DNA from: HK1 sp965202735
Lineage (GTDB): Bacteria > Pseudomonadota > Gammaproteobacteria > HK1
DNA length: 64,000 nt
Assembly: GCA_965202735.1 (NCBI GenBank)
Contig: OZ241844.1
Span: 4,278,001 to 4,342,000 of the forward strand
Direction of reading: 5' to 3'
Part shown: one piece after another, positions 42,946 through 51,807 of the stretch
How the letters are laid out: every line of letters starts with the position of its first letter
Numbering within the stretch: position 1 is the stretch's first letter
The notes under the pieces: model-generated
What the model saw: only the letters and a program-made list of their open reading frames with translations
The model's database searches: none
What the model was told of the DNA's origin: nothing
Made by a program: the position numbers and the translations under genes

Positions 42946-45900
42946 ATCCCGGATTCGTCCACCTGAACCTGCATTCCGAGTTCTCGCTCGTCGACGGGAT
43001 CTCCCGGATAGGCCCGCTCATCGAACGGACGAAGGCGCTGGGCATGCCGGCGGTCGCCATCACCGATCGCGCGAACCTGTTCTGCATGGTGCGCTTCTAC
43101 CGCGCGGCGGTCGCGGCGGGCATCAAGCCGATCGTCGGCGTCGACCTGCCGGTCCGGAGCACTTCCGACGTCGCCGCGGACGGCGTGCTGACATTGCTCG
43201 CGATGGACGGCTCGGGCTGTCGGCAGCTCGCCCGGCTGCTGACCCGGTGCTACATGGCCGAGCGCGGCACCGGGGTTCCGGTCGCCGACCGCGCGTGGGT
43301 CGGCGAGTGCGCCGACGGAGTCATCGCCATATCGCCCGGACCCGCGGGCGACGTCGGCCAGGCGCTGCTGCACGGGCGGGCCGGGGAGGGGGAGCGCAGG
43401 GCCGGAATGTGGGCGTCGGCGTTCGCGGACCGCTTCTACCTCGGCGTCCAGCGCACGGAACGCGCCGACGATGCGCCGTGCCTGGAGTCGACGGTCGATC
43501 TGGCGGTGGCGATGGGGCTCCCGGTCGTCGCCGGCAACGACGTGAGGTTCCTCGAAAGGGACGACTTCGAAGCGCACGAAGCGCGGGTCTGCATCCACGA
43601 GGGCCGGATCCTTGCCGATCCGCGGCGTCCGAGGAGGTACAGCGAAGAGCAGTACCTGAAGTCGCCGGGGGAGATGGCGGCGCTGTTCGAGGACCTCCCC
43701 GAAGCCCTCGAGAACGCGGTGGAGATCGCGCGCCGGTGCACCGTGACGGTCGAGCTGGGCGGCAGCCATCTCCCCGAGTTTCCGGTCCCGGAGGGCCACG
43801 ACCTCGACGAGTGGTTCGCGGAGCGCACGCGGGCGGGGCTCACGCGGCGGCTCGAGCGCACGCGACAGCGGGGCGGAGCGCCCGGCGGAGAGGAAGCGGA
43901 GTACCGGCAACGCCTGGAGAGGGAACTCGGCATCATCTGCCGCATGGGCTACCCGGGGTACTTCCTCATCGTGGCGGACTTCGTCCGATGGGCGAGGGAG
44001 CAGCGGATTCCGGTCGGGCCGGGGCGTGGCTCGGGGGCCGGATCGCTCGTCGCCTATGCGCTGGAGATCACCGATCTCGACCCGCTCCGGTACGACCTGC
44101 TGTTCGAGCGTTTTCTGAACCCGGAGCGGGTGTCGCTGCCGGACTTCGACATCGACTTCTGCATGGAGGGCCGTGATCGGGTGATCGACTATGTCGCTTC
44201 CCGGTACTCCTCCAACCATGTCGCCCAGATCATCACCTTCGGGACCATGGCGGCCAGGGCGGTGGTGCGCGATGTCGGCCGGGTGCTCGGCCATCCCTAT
44301 GGGTTCGTCGACCAGATCGCCAAGCTCATTCCGTTCGAGCTCGGGATGACGCTCGAGCGGGCGCTCGCCGACAACGGATTGAAGGAACGCTACGAGGCGG
44401 ACGACGACGTGAGGTCGATCGTCGATCTCGCGGGCAAGCTCGAAGGACTGGCCCGCAACGCGGGGCGGCACGCCGGGGGCGTCGTGATTGCTCCGAGGCG
44501 CCTGACCGAGTTCACCCCGCTCTATCGCGAGCCCGGCGCGGCGAGCGCCGTCACCCAGCTCGACAAGGACGACATCGAGGCGATCGGACTGGTGAAGTTC
44601 GACTTTCTCGGCCTGCGCACGCTCACCATCATCGACTGGACGCTGTCCACGGTCAACGAGCAGCGCCGGGCCGCCGGGCAGGCCGCACTGGACCTGGAGA
44701 GCCTGCCCACCGATGATCCGGATGCGTACCAGCTCATCCGGAGCGGCGCGACCACCGCCGTGTTCCAGCTCGAGTCCCGCGGGATGAGAGACCTCATCCG
44801 GCGCCTGCTCCCCGACTGCTTCGACGACGTCATCGCTCTCGTCGCCCTGTTCAGGCCCGGACCGCTCCAGTCCGGAATGGTCGACGACTTCGTCGCCCGC
44901 AAGCATGGCCACGCGGCCGTCGAGCACCTGCATCCGAAGATCGAGTCCATTCTCAGGCCGACCTACGGGGTCATCCTGTACCAGGAGCAGGTGATGCAGA
45001 TCGCGCAGGTGCTCGCCGGCTACACCCTGGGCGAGGCCGACCTGCTGCGCCGTGCGATGGGAAAGAAGAAGCCCGAGGAGATGGCGCAGCACCGCGACGT
45101 GTTCGTGGACGGCGCGACCAGCAGGGGCGTGGAGAAGCCCCGGGCGACGCATATCTTCGACCTGATGGAGAAGTTCGCGGGATACGGCTTCAACAAGTCC
45201 CATTCCGCCGCGTACGCGCTGCTCTCCTACCAGACGGCGTGGCTGAAGGCGCACCATCCGGCCGCATTCATGGCGGCGGTGCTGTCGGCCGACATGGACA
45301 GCACCGACAAGGTCGTCAATCTTGTCGAGGAGTGCCGCTCCCTGGGCCTCGACGTCGCGCCGCCGCACGTCAACGAATGCGTCTACCGGTTCAGCGTGGC
45401 CGACGAGCGGAGCGTCCGGTACGGGCTTGGCGCGATCAAGGGGGCGGGCGAAGCCGCGCTGGAGAACATCATCGCCGAACGCACCCGGAACGGACCCTAT
45501 ACGGACCTCTTCGACTTCGCCCGCCGCATCGACCACCGGCGGGTGAATCGGCGCGTGGTGGAGGCCCTGCTGCGGGCGGGCGCACTCGATGGACTGGGAC
45601 CCTCCCGGGCATCGATGATGCTGAGCCTCGCCTCCGCGCTGCTCGCCGCCGAGCAGCTCGTTCGCGATTCCACCACCGGCCAGAACGACATGTTCGGCAC
45701 CGCCCTCCTCGGCGGGGACGTCGAGTCCCGATTCGAGGTGGGAAGCGAGTGGACGGAGGACGAACGGCTCTCGGGAGAGAAGGAGACCCTGGGCCTCTAT
45801 CTGACCGGCCATCCGATTACCCGGTTCGAGCCCGAGCTGGAGAAGATCAGGAACGCGAGGCTCTCCGAGCTGCGTCCGGAGTCGGGGCGGACGCAGACCG

Positions 45901-46394
45901 TGGCGGGTCTGGTGGCGGGGCTGCGCACGGTCAATACCCGGAACGGCCGGATGGGGATTGCGACGCTCGACGACCGGACTGCGCGGGTCGAGGTGCGGGT
46001 CTACGCCGAGCTGTTCTCCAGTTGCCGCGAGAAGCTGGTGAAGGATCGCCTGCTCATCGTCGAGGGCGAGGTCGAGGATGACGATTTCGCGGGGGGGTGC
46101 TCGGTGATCGCGAGCGCGATCGACGACCTGGAGTCGGCGCGTGGACGGCGCGCGCGTCGGATCCTGATCGAGCTCAACGACGATTCCATGGACGACGGCG
46201 CGGCCGGCGCCCTGCGCGACGCAATCGAATCGTACCGGACCGCCGGCCGAACCCCCGTGTGCATCGACTATCGCCGGCGCGATGCGCGGGCGAGGCTCGC
46301 GCTCGGCGACGCGTGGACGGTGAGGCCCGCCGAAGGTCTCGTCGACCGGCTCCGGGACGTCGCGGGGGCGGAGCGCGTTCGAATCGAATACTGA
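42942..46394 (+). CDS. dnaE: DNA polymerase III alpha subunit
   Basis: The 1150-residue replicative polymerase. An N-terminal PHP domain begins HLNLHSEFSLVDGISRIG. The palm domain has PDFDIDFCMEGRDRVIDYV with D401 and D403, the same numbers as E. coli, and the third Asp region DDIEAIGLVKFDFLGLRTL. Fingers and little-finger segments (GVILYQEQVMQIAQVLAGY, RRAMGKKKPEEMAQHRDVF), a helix-hairpin-helix and an OB domain (VAGLVAGLRTVNTRNGRMG) follow. Upstream coupling to rnhB is by ATGA. Proofreading is by dnaQ at 12.9 kb. Confidence 0.98.
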   Translation: MNPGFVHLNLHSEFSLVDGISRIGPLIERTKALGMPAVAITDRANLFCMVRFYRAAVAAGIKPIVGVDLPVRSTSDVAADGVLTLLAMDGSGCRQLARLLTRCYMAERGTGVPVADRAWVGECADGVIAISPGPAGDVGQALLHGRAGEGERRAGMWASAFADRFYLGVQRTERADDAPCLESTVDLAVAMGLPVVAGNDVRFLERDDFEAHEARVCIHEGRILADPRRPRRYSEEQYLKSPGEMAALFEDLPEALENAVEIARRCTVTVELGGSHLPEFPVPEGHDLDEWFAERTRAGLTRRLERTRQRGGAPGGEEAEYRQRLERELGIICRMGYPGYFLIVADFVRWAREQRIPVGPGRGSGAGSLVAYALEITDLDPLRYDLLFERFLNPERVSLPDFDIDFCMEGRDRVIDYVASRYSSNHVAQIITFGTMAARAVVRDVGRVLGHPYGFVDQIAKLIPFELGMTLERALADNGLKERYEADDDVRSIVDLAGKLEGLARNAGRHAGGVVIAPRRLTEFTPLYREPGAASAVTQLDKDDIEAIGLVKFDFLGLRTLTIIDWTLSTVNEQRRAAGQAALDLESLPTDDPDAYQLIRSGATTAVFQLESRGMRDLIRRLLPDCFDDVIALVALFRPGPLQSGMVDDFVARKHGHAAVEHLHPKIESILRPTYGVILYQEQVMQIAQVLAGYTLGEADLLRRAMGKKKPEEMAQHRDVFVDGATSRGVEKPRATHIFDLMEKFAGYGFNKSHSAAYALLSYQTAWLKAHHPAAFMAAVLSADMDSTDKVVNLVEECRSLGLDVAPPHVNECVYRFSVADERSVRYGLGAIKGAGEAALENIIAERTRNGPYTDLFDFARRIDHRRVNRRVVEALLRAGALDGLGPSRASMMLSLASALLAAEQLVRDSTTGQNDMFGTALLGGDVESRFEVGSEWTEDERLSGEKETLGLYLTGHPITRFEPELEKIRNARLSELRPESGRTQTVAGLVAGLRTVNTRNGRMGIATLDDRTARVEVRVYAELFSSCREKLVKDRLLIVEGEVEDDDFAGGCSVIASAIDDLESARGRRARRILIELNDDSMDDGAAGALRDAIESYRTAGRTPVCIDYRRRDARARLALGDAWTVRPAEGLVDRLRDVAGAERVRIEY

Positions 46395-46534
46395 GGAGCC
46401 GCGTTCGAGCCCCCCGCCTGGCGCTACATCGGATCGCTTGACGACATGTCAGTGGGCGGCACGCGAAAGTCGGCGGAATCGGCCACCATCCGGGGGCGGG
46501 ACTCGGGCGGGTACGGCAGGTGGGTTCGTGGTAT

Positions 46535-46578
46535 CGTGGATTCTCCTTCCCGAAGGCCAGAAGGGTCCGGTATCCACG
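46535..46578 (+). other. stem-loop in the dnaE-accA spacer
   Basis: CGTGGAT (46535-46541) pairs with ATCCACG (46572-46578), with an inner CCTTC/GAAGG pair. It lies in the 254-bp gap between dnaE and accA and may be a dnaE terminator or part of the accA leader. No T-run and no clear promoter were seen. Confidence 0.3.
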
Positions 46579-46648
46579 AAAGAGGGTCAGCCCCACTCAT
46601 GCCGTGAGCAATCCTGCGGAGATCCTCGAACCACCCCCACCGCCGGAG

Positions 46649-47623
46649 ATGAGCGTGAACTTCCTCGACTTCGAACGACCGATCGCCGATCTGGAGGCGA
46701 AGATCGAGGAGCTTCGCCATGTCGACAGCGACCCCGGCGTCAACATCGGCGAGGAAATCGACCGGCTCCGCTCGAAGAGCGAGGCGCTGACGCGCTCGAT
46801 CTTCGGCAAGCTCACCCCCTGGCAGATCGCGCGCCTCGCGCGGCATCCGCGACGGCCGTACACCCTCGATTACCTGGGCCGGGCGTTCACCGAGTTCACC
46901 GAGCTCCACGGTGACCGGCACTTTTCCGACGACGGCGCCATCGTGGGCGGGGTGGCGCGGCTCGATGGGCATCCGGTCGTGGTCGTCGGGCACCAGAAGG
47001 GCCGGACGACGAAGGAGAACATCGACCGGAGCTTCGGGATGCCCCGTCCCGAGGGCTACCGCAAGGCGCTGCGGCTGTTCCGGATGGCCGAGCGCTTTCG
47101 CATGCCGGTCGTCACCTTCATCGACACCCCCGGCGCCTATCCCGGCGTCGGCGCCGAGGAGCGGGGACAGTCGGAGGCCATCGCGCGCAACCTGCATGTC
47201 CTGTCGACCCTCGACGTCCCCATTCTGTGCACGGTCATCGGAGAGGGTGGCTCGGGCGGCGCGCTGGCCATCGGCGTCGCCGACTGCGTGGTGATGCTGC
47301 AGTACAGCACCTACTCCGTGATCTCGCCCGAGGGCTGCGCCTCGATCCTGTGGAAGAGCGCCGAACGGGCGGCGGACGCCGCGAAGGCGATGGGCATCAC
47401 CTCCGACCGGCTCATGGAGCTCGGGCTGGTCGACCGGATCGTGAACGAGCCGCTCGGAGGCGCGCACCGCGACCCCGACACGATGGCCGAATCGCTCCGG
47501 GCCGTGCTCGTCGAGGAGATCGAGGCGCTCGTCGGGATGGATGTCGAAGCCCTCAAGCGCCGCCGCTACCAGCGGCTCATGAGCTACGGGCGGTTCAGGG
47601 ACGACGGGCCGGGGCCTGGGTAG
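46649..47623 (+). CDS. accA: acetyl-CoA carboxylase carboxyltransferase subunit alpha
   Basis: A 324-residue subunit that moves the carboxyl group from biotin to acetyl-CoA, the first step of fatty-acid synthesis. ATG 46649 gives MSVNFLDFERPIADLEAKIE, matching the family start. A GTG at 46604 would add 15 residues. Conserved parts are GHQKGRTTKENIDRSFGMP, FIDTPGAYPGVGAEERGQSE, VIGEGGSGGALAIG and YSVISPEGCASILWK. The protein ends DDGPGPG: its TAG stop is created by a small inserted repeat. Without the insert, two more residues (Ser-Arg) would precede a TGA. Confidence 0.97.
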   Translation: MSVNFLDFERPIADLEAKIEELRHVDSDPGVNIGEEIDRLRSKSEALTRSIFGKLTPWQIARLARHPRRPYTLDYLGRAFTEFTELHGDRHFSDDGAIVGGVARLDGHPVVVVGHQKGRTTKENIDRSFGMPRPEGYRKALRLFRMAERFRMPVVTFIDTPGAYPGVGAEERGQSEAIARNLHVLSTLDVPILCTVIGEGGSGGALAIGVADCVVMLQYSTYSVISPEGCASILWKSAERAADAAKAMGITSDRLMELGLVDRIVNEPLGGAHRDPDTMAESLRAVLVEEIEALVGMDVEALKRRRYQRLMSYGRFRDDGPGPG

Positions 47624-47698
47624 TGGGTCAGTTTGACTCCAGGATCGCCATGTCGGTCGAGGAAGAAGTTCAAACTGACCCACAACCGGGGCCTGGGT
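47609..47698. repeat. MITE-like insertion with 13-bp direct repeats at the accA stop
   Basis: Inverted arms GTGGGTCAGTTTGA (47623-47636) and TCAAACTGACCCAC (47670-47683) are perfect over 14 bp and enclose 33 bases. Two exact copies of CCGGGGCCTGGGT (47609-47621 and 47686-47698) flank a 64-bp insert, as expected for a target duplication. The first copy is accA coding sequence, and the insert supplies AG of its TAG stop. It is unrelated to the repeats at 17.6 and 26.4 kb. Confidence 0.8.
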
Positions 47699-47788
47699 CG
47701 CGTTGATCCGCTCATCGCTCCCCGTTACGCTTCCGCGCCTTTCTTCGCGAGCCGGCCGATGGCGGGCCGGCACCGGTGGCAGAGAGCC

Positions 47789-48541
47789 ATGCGTCGTCCG
47801 TTCGTTGCCGGCAACTGGAAGATGAACGGTTCCCGGGAACATGCGCGGGCGCTCGTCGCCGGCGTGTGCGCGGGTGCGTGCGAGCTGCCGGACGTGGACG
47901 TCGGCCTGTGCCCACCGTTCGTCTACGTCGGCGACGCGCGGGCGGCGATCGGGGAGGCGCCGGTTCTTCTCGGTGGCCAGAACTGCGCCGGGGAAGAGGA
48001 GGGCGCCTTCACCGGCGAGGTGTCGGCAGGCATGCTGGCGGATGCCGGCTGCACCTTCGTTCTGCTCGGACACTCCGAACGGCGCACCCTGTACGCGGAG
48101 AGCGACGCCGAGGTGGCCCGGAAGACGGAGCTGGCGCTCGCAGCCGGACTGTCTCCGGTCGTCTGTGTCGGCGAGACCCTGGCCGAGCGCGAGGCGGAAC
48201 GGACCGAGGCTGCGGTGGGCCGCCAGTTGGACGCGGTGATGGACCGCCTCGACGACGATGGTCTCGCGCGCATCGTCGTCGCCTACGAGCCGGTATGGGC
48301 GATCGGTACCGGCCGGACCGCGACGCCGGCGCAGGCCAACGCGGCACACGCGTTTCTCAGGGAACGCGTGGCGGCCCGGGCGCCCGGCGTGGCGGCCGGC
48401 CTTCGGATACTCTACGGCGGGAGCGTGATGGTGGCGAATGCGGCCTCGTTGTTCGCCGAGCCCGATGTCGACGGCGGGCTCGTGGGTGGCGCGTCGCTCG
48501 ACGCGGGGCAATTCGTCGACATCTGTCGAGCGGCGGGTTGA
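47789..48541 (+). CDS. tpiA: triosephosphate isomerase
   Basis: A 250-residue glycolytic enzyme that interconverts dihydroxyacetone phosphate and glyceraldehyde 3-phosphate. Catalytic residues are in FVAGNWKMNG (Lys), FVLLGHSERR (His) and IVVAYEPVWAIGTG (Glu, with loop 6 following). RILYGGSVMVANA and DGGLVGGASLDAGQFVDI are the phosphate-binding end. ATG 47789 gives the usual N-terminus. secG starts one base after its stop. Confidence 0.97.
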   Translation: MRRPFVAGNWKMNGSREHARALVAGVCAGACELPDVDVGLCPPFVYVGDARAAIGEAPVLLGGQNCAGEEEGAFTGEVSAGMLADAGCTFVLLGHSERRTLYAESDAEVARKTELALAAGLSPVVCVGETLAEREAERTEAAVGRQLDAVMDRLDDDGLARIVVAYEPVWAIGTGRTATPAQANAAHAFLRERVAARAPGVAAGLRILYGGSVMVANAASLFAEPDVDGGLVGGASLDAGQFVDICRAAG

Positions 48542-48542
48542 G

Positions 48543-48926
48543 ATGCAACAGATTCTGCTGATTGTCCAGATCCTGGTCTGCGTCGCGCTGGTGGCGCTGG
48601 TGCTGCTGCAGCAGGGACGGGGCGCGGATGCGGGGGCGTCGTTCGGGGGCGGATCGTCGGGCTCGCTGTTCGGCTCGCGCGGGCCCGCATCCTTCCTGTC
48701 GAAGGTGACGGCCGGACTGGCGGCGCTTTTCTTCGCGAACAGCCTCGCATTGGCGTATATTTCCAGCCAGTCGATCGAGCGCCGCAGCGTGGTCGAGCGG
48801 GTGCAGCCGGAATCGCCCCCGGAGACCTCCCGGCTGCCGGGGGCGGGAGACGACGTGCCGGCGCTCCCGATCGGCGACGGGGGGACGGACACGCAGGACG
48901 TGCCGCAGGCCCCGGCGTCGGAGTGA
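48543..48926 (+). CDS. secG: preprotein translocase subunit SecG
   Basis: A 127-residue inner-membrane protein with two spans: QQILLIVQILVCVALVALVL at the start, and a second after the loop GADAGASFGGGSSGSLFGSR (LSKVTAGLAALFFANSLALA). The loop motif with AS/GGG..SLFGS is characteristic. The C-terminal tail is Pro/Glu-rich and variable. SecG helps SecYEG move proteins during secretion. tpiA-secG-tRNA-Leu-nuoA is a common proteobacterial order. Confidence 0.95.
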   Translation: MQQILLIVQILVCVALVALVLLQQGRGADAGASFGGGSSGSLFGSRGPASFLSKVTAGLAALFFANSLALAYISSQSIERRSVVERVQPESPPETSRLPGAGDDVPALPIGDGGTDTQDVPQAPASE

Positions 48927-48933
48927 CTTCATT

Positions 48934-49019
48934 GCCGAAGTGGTGGAACTGGTAGACACGCTATCTTGAGGGGGTAGTGCCCTGCGGGCGTGCCGGTTCG
49001 AGTCCGGCCTTCGGCACCA
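48934..49019 (+). tRNA. tRNA-Leu (anticodon GAG)
   Basis: An 86-base class II tRNA with encoded CCA. GCCGAAG pairs with CTTCGGC as acceptor stem, the discriminator is A, the D-arm is TGGAACTGGTAGACA, the anticodon loop CTTGAGG gives GAG (reads CUC/CUU), a long variable arm (TGCCCTGCGGGCG) follows, and the T-arm loop is TTCGAGT. It sits between secG and nuoA like leuU after secG in E. coli. nuoA starts 4 bases after CCA. Confidence 0.98.
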
Positions 49020-49023
49020 ATGG

Positions 49024-49383
49024 ATGATGCTTGAGAACTATCTCCCGATACTCGTTTTCCTGGTCGTCGGCGTTGGGCTCGGCTGCGCGATGCTGGCGGT
49101 CGGTGCGGTGCTCGGCCCCCATCGCCCGGACGGAGACAAGCTGTCTCCCTACGAGTGCGGATTCGAGGCGTTCGAGGACTCCCGGATGAAGTTCGACGTC
49201 CGCTACTACCTCGTCGCCATCCTGTTCATCATCTTCGATCTGGAGATCGCCTTCCTGTTCCCGTGGGCGATCGTGCTGGACCGGGTCGGCGTGTTCGGCT
49301 TCGGCGCGATGATGGTGTTCCTCGCGATCCTCGTGGTCGGCTTCGTCTACGAGTGGAGGAAGGGGGCGCTCGAATGGGAATAG
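49024..49383 (+). CDS. nuoA: NADH-quinone oxidoreductase subunit A
   Basis: A 119-residue membrane subunit of complex I with three spans. The conserved loop KLSPYECGFEAFEDSRMKFDVRYY (split by the family as YECG and R..F..RYY) and FLVVGVGLGC fit NuoA. The ATG at 49024 lies 4 bases after the tRNA CCA and has no ribosome site, and MM allows a start 3 bases later. It heads the 14-gene nuo operon and overlaps nuoB by 10 bases. Confidence 0.96.
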   Translation: MMLENYLPILVFLVVGVGLGCAMLAVGAVLGPHRPDGDKLSPYECGFEAFEDSRMKFDVRYYLVAILFIIFDLEIAFLFPWAIVLDRVGVFGFGAMMVFLAILVVGFVYEWRKGALEWE

Positions 49384-49850
49384 AAGGCCGGTTCGAGGAG
49401 GGGTTCGTCACCACCACCGCGGACAAGCTGATCAACTGGGCCCGCACCGGGTCGCTGTGGCCGATGACGTTCGGACTCGCGTGCTGCGCGGTGGAGATGA
49501 TGCACGCGGGGGCCGCCCGCTACGATCTGGACCGGTTCGGCATCATCTTTCGCCCCAGTCCGCGCCAGTCGGACGTGATGATCGTCGCCGGGACGCTGGT
49601 GAACAAGATGGCGCCGGCGCTCCGCAAGGTCTACGACCAGATGCCCGAGCCGCGCTGGGTCATCTCCATGGGCTCGTGCGCCAACGGCGGCGGCTACTAC
49701 CACTACTCCTACTCGGTGGTCCGGGGCTGCGACCGGATCGTTCCGGTCGACATCTACGTGCCGGGCTGTCCGCCGACGGCCGAGGCGCTGCTCTACGGGA
49801 TCATCCGGCTGCACGACAAGATCCGGCGAGAGCACACCATCGCGCGTTAG
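49374..49850 (+). CDS. nuoB: NADH-quinone oxidoreductase subunit B
   Basis: A 158-residue subunit that carries cluster N2, the last iron-sulfur centre before quinone. The ligands are visible: adjacent Cys pair in FGLACCAVEMMHAG, GSCANGGGYYHYSYSVVRGC and VPGCPPTAEALLYG. GGAAGGGGG lies upstream of ATG 49374. It overlaps nuoA by 10 bases and precedes nuoC by 12. The N-terminus GRFEEGFVTTTADKLINWAR is typical. Confidence 0.97.
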   Translation: MGIEGRFEEGFVTTTADKLINWARTGSLWPMTFGLACCAVEMMHAGAARYDLDRFGIIFRPSPRQSDVMIVAGTLVNKMAPALRKVYDQMPEPRWVISMGSCANGGGYYHYSYSVVRGCDRIVPVDIYVPGCPPTAEALLYGIIRLHDKIRREHTIAR

Positions 49851-49862
49851 GAGCCGGCGAGA

Positions 49863-50561
49863 ATGTCTCACGCGGCCGAGCGCCTTGCGACGCTCGCTCA
49901 GGAGCGGCTGGGAAGCGATGTCCGGGTCGCGGCGTCGCGGCTCGGGGAGGTCGTGGTGGAGGTCGCGCCGCGGGCACTGCGCACGGCGTGCGTCGCGCTT
50001 CGCGACGGCGACGGACTGCGGTTCGGGCAGCTCGTGGATCTCTGCGGAGTGGACTGGCTCGAATACGGGCGTGCGGACTGGGAGACGAGCGACTCCGCGA
50101 CCGCGCAGGGCTTCTCCCGCGGGGTGCAGAGCGGCGCCCGGGCCGGGACGAGGGACGAGGGTCCGCGCTACGCCGTCGTCTACCACCTGCTCTCGCACGA
50201 GCTCAACCAGCGCGTCCGGGTCCGGTGCCCGGCGCCGGGCGACCCTCCGGTGGTGGAGTCCGTCCACGACATCTGGAGCTCCGCCGACTGGTACGAGCGC
50301 GAGGCGTTCGATCTGTTCGGCATCCTCTTCGACGGGCACCCCGATCTGCGCCGGATCCTCACCGACTACGGCTTCGTCGGACATCCCTTCCGCAAGGACT
50401 TCCCGCTCGTCGGGGAGGTCGAGATGCGCTACGACCCGGCGCGGCGGCGGGTGGTGTACGAGCCCGTGTCGATCGAGCCGAGGACTCTGGTCCCGAAGAC
50501 GATCCGGCCGGACGAGCATCGACGCGACGAATCCGGACCGGCGGAAGCGGCCGATGCCTGA
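49863..50561 (+). CDS. nuoC: NADH-quinone oxidoreductase subunit C
   Basis: A 232-residue hydrophilic (30-kDa) subunit of the peripheral arm. The signature region is WSSADWYEREAFDLFGILFD followed by HPDLRRILTDYGFVGHPFRK and DFPL. LVDLCGVDWL is an early conserved part. nuoC and nuoD are separate here, unlike in E. coli where they are fused. The stop overlaps the nuoD start by 8 bases, which keeps production of the two in step. Confidence 0.97.
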   Translation: MSHAAERLATLAQERLGSDVRVAASRLGEVVVEVAPRALRTACVALRDGDGLRFGQLVDLCGVDWLEYGRADWETSDSATAQGFSRGVQSGARAGTRDEGPRYAVVYHLLSHELNQRVRVRCPAPGDPPVVESVHDIWSSADWYEREAFDLFGILFDGHPDLRRILTDYGFVGHPFRKDFPLVGEVEMRYDPARRRVVYEPVSIEPRTLVPKTIRPDEHRRDESGPAEAADA

Positions 50562-51807
50562 GATCCGGAACTTCACCCTGAACTTCGGCCCCCAGCATCC
50601 GGCCGCGCACGGGGTGCTGCGGCTCGTGCTGGAGATGGACGGCGAGATCATCGAGCGCGCCGACCCTCACATCGGGCTGCTGCACCGGGCCACGGAGAAG
50701 CTTGCGGAGAGCAAGCCGTACAACCAGAGCATCGGCTACATGGACCGGCTCGACTACGTGTCCATGATGTGCAACGAGCACGGCTACGTGCTCGCCATCG
50801 AGAAGCTCCTCGGGGTGGAGCCTCCGCTGCGGGCGCAGTACGTGCGGGTGCTGTTCGACGAGGTGACCCGCATCCTGAACCACCTGATGTGGCTCGGCGC
50901 GCACGGGCTCGACATCGGTGCGATGACGGTGTTCCTGTACTGCTTCCGCGAGCGCGAGGACCTGATGGACTGCTACGAGGCGGTGTCGGGGACCCGGATG
51001 CACGCCACCTACTACCGGCCCGGCGGCGTCTATCGCGACCTCCCCGAACGGATGCCGCAGCACCTTGCGTCGCCCGGGCGCAGCACCAGGCGTCTCGACC
51101 GGCTGAATGCCGAGCGGCAGGGGTCGCTGCTGGACTTCCTCGAGGCATTCACCGAGCGGTTCCCCCAGCGAGTCGACGAGTACGAGACGCTGCTCACCGA
51201 GAACCGCATCTGGAAGCAGCGCACCGTCGGGATCGGGGTGGTCTCCCCCGAGCGCGCCGTCGAGCTCGGGTTCTCCGGTCCGATGCTGCGCGGGTCCGGG
51301 GTGGAGTGGGACCTGCGCAAGAAGCAGCCCTACGAGGTGTACGACCGGATCGACTTCGACATCCCGGTCGGGGTGAACGGCGACTGCTACGACCGCTACC
51401 TCGTCCGGGTCGAGGAGATGCGCCAGTCCAACCGCATCATCCGCCAGTGCGTGGAGTGGCTGCGGGCGAATCCGGGACCGGTGGTGCTCGAGGACCACAA
51501 GCTCACCGCGCCGACCCGCGAAGAGATGAAGGAGGACATGGAGGCCCTCATTCACCACTTCAAGCTGTTCACCGAAGGGTACTGCGTGCCGCGGGGGGAG
51601 GCGTACGCCGCGGTGGAGCACCCCAAGGGCGAGTTCGGCGTCTATCTCGTGTCGGACGGGGCAAACAAGCCGTATCGGCTCAAGGTCAGGGCCCCCGGCT
51701 TTGCGCACCTGTCGGCGATGAACGAGCTGATCCGGGGACACATGCTCGCGGATGTGGTCGCGATCATCGGCACCCTCGATGTCGTGTTCGGGGAGATCGA
51801 CCGCTGA
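50554..51807 (+). CDS. nuoD: NADH-quinone oxidoreductase subunit D
   Basis: A 417-residue (49-kDa) subunit lining the quinone pocket with NuoB. Key segments: NFGPQHPAAHGVLRLVLEMD (with the His that contacts quinone), DPHIGLLHRATEKLAE, YNQSIGYMDRLDYVSMMCNE and ending DVVAIIGTLDVVFGEIDR. The DxR end is conserved. It overlaps nuoC by 8 bases and its stop shares one base with the nuoE start (TGATG). Confidence 0.98.
   Translation: MPEIRNFTLNFGPQHPAAHGVLRLVLEMDGEIIERADPHIGLLHRATEKLAESKPYNQSIGYMDRLDYVSMMCNEHGYVLAIEKLLGVEPPLRAQYVRVLFDEVTRILNHLMWLGAHGLDIGAMTVFLYCFREREDLMDCYEAVSGTRMHATYYRPGGVYRDLPERMPQHLASPGRSTRRLDRLNAERQGSLLDFLEAFTERFPQRVDEYETLLTENRIWKQRTVGIGVVSPERAVELGFSGPMLRGSGVEWDLRKKQPYEVYDRIDFDIPVGVNGDCYDRYLVRVEEMRQSNRIIRQCVEWLRANPGPVVLEDHKLTAPTREEMKEDMEALIHHFKLFTEGYCVPRGEAYAAVEHPKGEFGVYLVSDGANKPYRLKVRAPGFAHLSAMNELIRGHMLADVVAIIGTLDVVFGEIDR

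Noticed and set aside
42822..45812. A 996-codon minus-strand frame opposite dnaE
   Set aside because: It is the antisense of dnaE with no recognisable motif or ribosome site. dnaE itself is complete with all catalytic residues.
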